From JAEUKQ01 sp044227605 (GTDB taxonomy: Bacteria; Pseudomonadota; Alphaproteobacteria; JAEUKQ01), in assembly GCA_044227605.1 (NCBI GenBank), contig JBGAWJ010000100.1:1-5390 (forward strand): a DNA stretch of 5,390 bases, written 5' to 3'. Below are positions 4,030 through 5,390 of this stretch, one piece after another; position 1 is the first letter of the stretch, and each line of letters starts with the position of its first letter. The notes below the pieces were generated by a model. The model was not told where the DNA came from. It saw only the letters and a program-made list of their open reading frames with translations, and ran no database searches. Made by a program: the position numbers and the translations under genes.

Positions 4030-5390
4030 ATGCAAGATTTTCTATCGATGGGGTTACCCCAGCCGCTGCTGCGCTCACTTGAGCAAATGCAATTTTCAAT
4101 ACCGACCCCTATCCAGGCCCAGGCTATTCCGCCTGCCTTGGAAGGACGGGATATTTTGGGTTCGGCCCAAACAGGCACCGGCAAAACCGCAGCCTTTGCC
4201 ATTCCGATGATTGTTAAGTTATTGGCCAACCCGCGCAGCCATGCGCTGGTTTTAACCCCAACCCGGGAATTGGCAACCCAAGTATTGGATATGATCCAAA
4301 AGCTGCTTGGCAAAAACAGCCCGATTAAAACCGCCCTTTTAATTGGCGGTGATTCCATGCAAAAGCAGTTGCAACAATTGCGGATGAGGCCCCGCATCAT
4401 TGCGGGCACACCGGGCCGTATTAACGATCATTTGACCCGTGGCACCTTGATGCTCAATGAAACGGATTTTCTAGTGCTTGATGAAACCGACCGGATGCTC
4501 GATATGGGATTTGGGGTGCAACTGGAAAGAATCGCCAAATATTTGACGGCGAAACGTCAAACCTTATTGTTTTCGGCAACCATGCCAAACGATATTATCA
4601 AATTATCGCAAAAATACGTGAAAGACCCGGTGCGCATTGCCGTTGGGTCAGCTACTACCCCGGTTGAGAAAATCAAACAGGAATTGATTCACACCTCCGA
4701 AGCAGAGAAATATGGTCATTTAGTCACCCAGTTGGATCAACGCCAGGGGTCTATCCTGGTGTTTGTGAAAACCAAGTGGGGTGCGGAAAAACTGACCGGC
4801 AAATTGGATAAGGATGAACATAGTGTTGATACCATCCATGGCGATTTGCGGCAAAATAAGCGTGACCGCGTGATCCATGCTTTCCGTAATCAGAAAAACC
4901 GGATTTTGGTGGCAACCGATATCGCGGCCCGCGGCTTGGATATCCCGCATATTGAGCATGTCATTAATTATGATTTGCCGCAATGCCCGGAAGATTACAT
5001 TCACCGGATTGGCCGCACGGCACGCGCCGGGGCGGAAGGTTCGGCAGTCTGTTTGATCACCCCGCAAGATGGGGCTAAATGGAAGGCAATCCACCGCTTG
5101 ATTAACCCGAATGAAAAAATTGCACCGGGGCCGAAATCTGGTCATAAGTCAGCTGCTGGCGCAGGTTTTGCGCGTAAGCGGGGCGGGGAACGTGCGGGTG
5201 AGGGTCGTCCCAATGGGTTCCGGCCGCGTCAACCGCGTCAAGAAGACGGAGCTTCAGGCGACCGTCGTGGCGGGTCGGGTGCTAGATTCCGTGGTGGCGA
5301 AGGCTTCCGCCCCCGCAAAGAGGCTGGGGATGCCGGGGAAAGAAGGCGTCAACCGGCCTCATTTGAGGCCAAAGCCGAGCGCAGCGGTGA
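4030..5390 (+). CDS. DEAD-box ATP-dependent RNA helicase, RhlE-like (3' end outside window)
   Basis: Unwinds RNA duplexes using ATP, with expected roles in ribosome assembly, RNA decay or cold adaptation; cytosolic. The ATG at 4030 follows GAAGGA at 7 nt. The frame is open to the edge, giving 453 codons plus 2 bases without a stop. RecA domain 1: Q motif with 'PTPIQ' (25-29), motif I 'AQTGTGKT' (46-53), Ia 'PTRELA' (77-82), 'GTPGR' (126-130), motif II 'DETD' (151-154) and motif III 'SAT' (182-184). RecA domain 2: 'ILVFVKT' (242-248), motif V 'ATDIAARGLDIP' (295-306) and motif VI 'HRIGRTARAG' (325-334). Motif II has Thr in place of the usual Ala; the catalytic Asp and Glu are kept, so activity is expected. 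From about residue 365 the protein is a disordered Arg/Gly-rich tail with two GFRPR units (396-400, 425-429), as in many RhlE-type helicases, probably binding RNA. The long hairpin-rich leader fits regulated expression. An RhlE name is likely but not proven. Confidence 0.95.
   Translation, partial: MQDFLSMGLPQPLLRSLEQMQFSIPTPIQAQAIPPALEGRDILGSAQTGTGKTAAFAIPMIVKLLANPRSHALVLTPTRELATQVLDMIQKLLGKNSPIKTALLIGGDSMQKQLQQLRMRPRIIAGTPGRINDHLTRGTLMLNETDFLVLDETDRMLDMGFGVQLERIAKYLTAKRQTLLFSATMPNDIIKLSQKYVKDPVRIAVGSATTPVEKIKQELIHTSEAEKYGHLVTQLDQRQGSILVFVKTKWGAEKLTGKLDKDEHSVDTIHGDLRQNKRDRVIHAFRNQKNRILVATDIAARGLDIPHIEHVINYDLPQCPEDYIHRIGRTARAGAEGSAVCLITPQDGAKWKAIHRLINPNEKIAPGPKSGHKSAAGAGFARKRGGERAGEGRPNGFRPRQPRQEDGASGDRRGGSGARFRGGEGFRPRKEAGDAGERRRQPASFEAKAERSG

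Noticed and set aside
3990..4409. 139-codon minus-strand reading frame antisense to the helicase 5' end
   Set aside because: It is a shadow of the helicase gene, whose plus-strand frame carries all the DEAD-box motifs there.
4720..5145. 141-codon minus-strand reading frame antisense to the helicase
   Set aside because: It is a shadow of helicase domain 2 and shows no family motif of its own.

Overview
The window looks like chromosomal DNA of a proteobacterium of moderate GC, with housekeeping genes and no sign of phage, transposon or CRISPR material. The kind of PEP carboxykinase and the style of the DEAD-box helicase suggest an alphaproteobacterium, possibly near the Rickettsiales/Holosporales. 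That placement is inference from remembered motif style and was not tested by search.

Layout from left to right. (1) Positions 1-613 hold the 3' part of an unrecognised beta-rich protein gene that is open at the left edge. (2) Positions 674-1453, on the minus strand, encode a class I SAM-dependent methyltransferase. It converges on the first gene, and an 11-bp inverted repeat (640-677) lies at the junction. (3) Positions 1454-1752 are a divergent intergenic region with a minus-strand -10 box for the methyltransferase, a 7-bp dyad (1609-1629) and a candidate pckA promoter. (4) Positions 1753-3309 encode pckA, ATP-dependent phosphoenolpyruvate carboxykinase, complete and followed by a strong intrinsic terminator (3337-3368). 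(5) Positions 3369-4029 are about 660 bases without a convincing protein gene but dense in hairpins. They hold a good promoter (3534-3561), a chain of stem-loops ending in a terminator-like hairpin (3789-3811), a second possible promoter (3866-3896) and more hairpins up to the ribosome binding site of the next gene. (6) Positions 4030-5390 encode a DEAD-box RNA helicase of RhlE type with the variant motif II DETD. It is cut by the right edge inside an Arg/Gly-rich tail.

The genes do not form one operon. pckA is a gluconeogenic single-gene unit closed by its own terminator. The methyltransferase is transcribed away from it. The helicase has its own promoter region. The part most worth attention is 3568-3811, which reads as a structured RNA: either an independent small RNA or a long leader/attenuator of the helicase. 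Two pairs of its stems are mutually exclusive, as expected of a switch. I do not recognise it as 6S, SRP, tmRNA or RNase P RNA.
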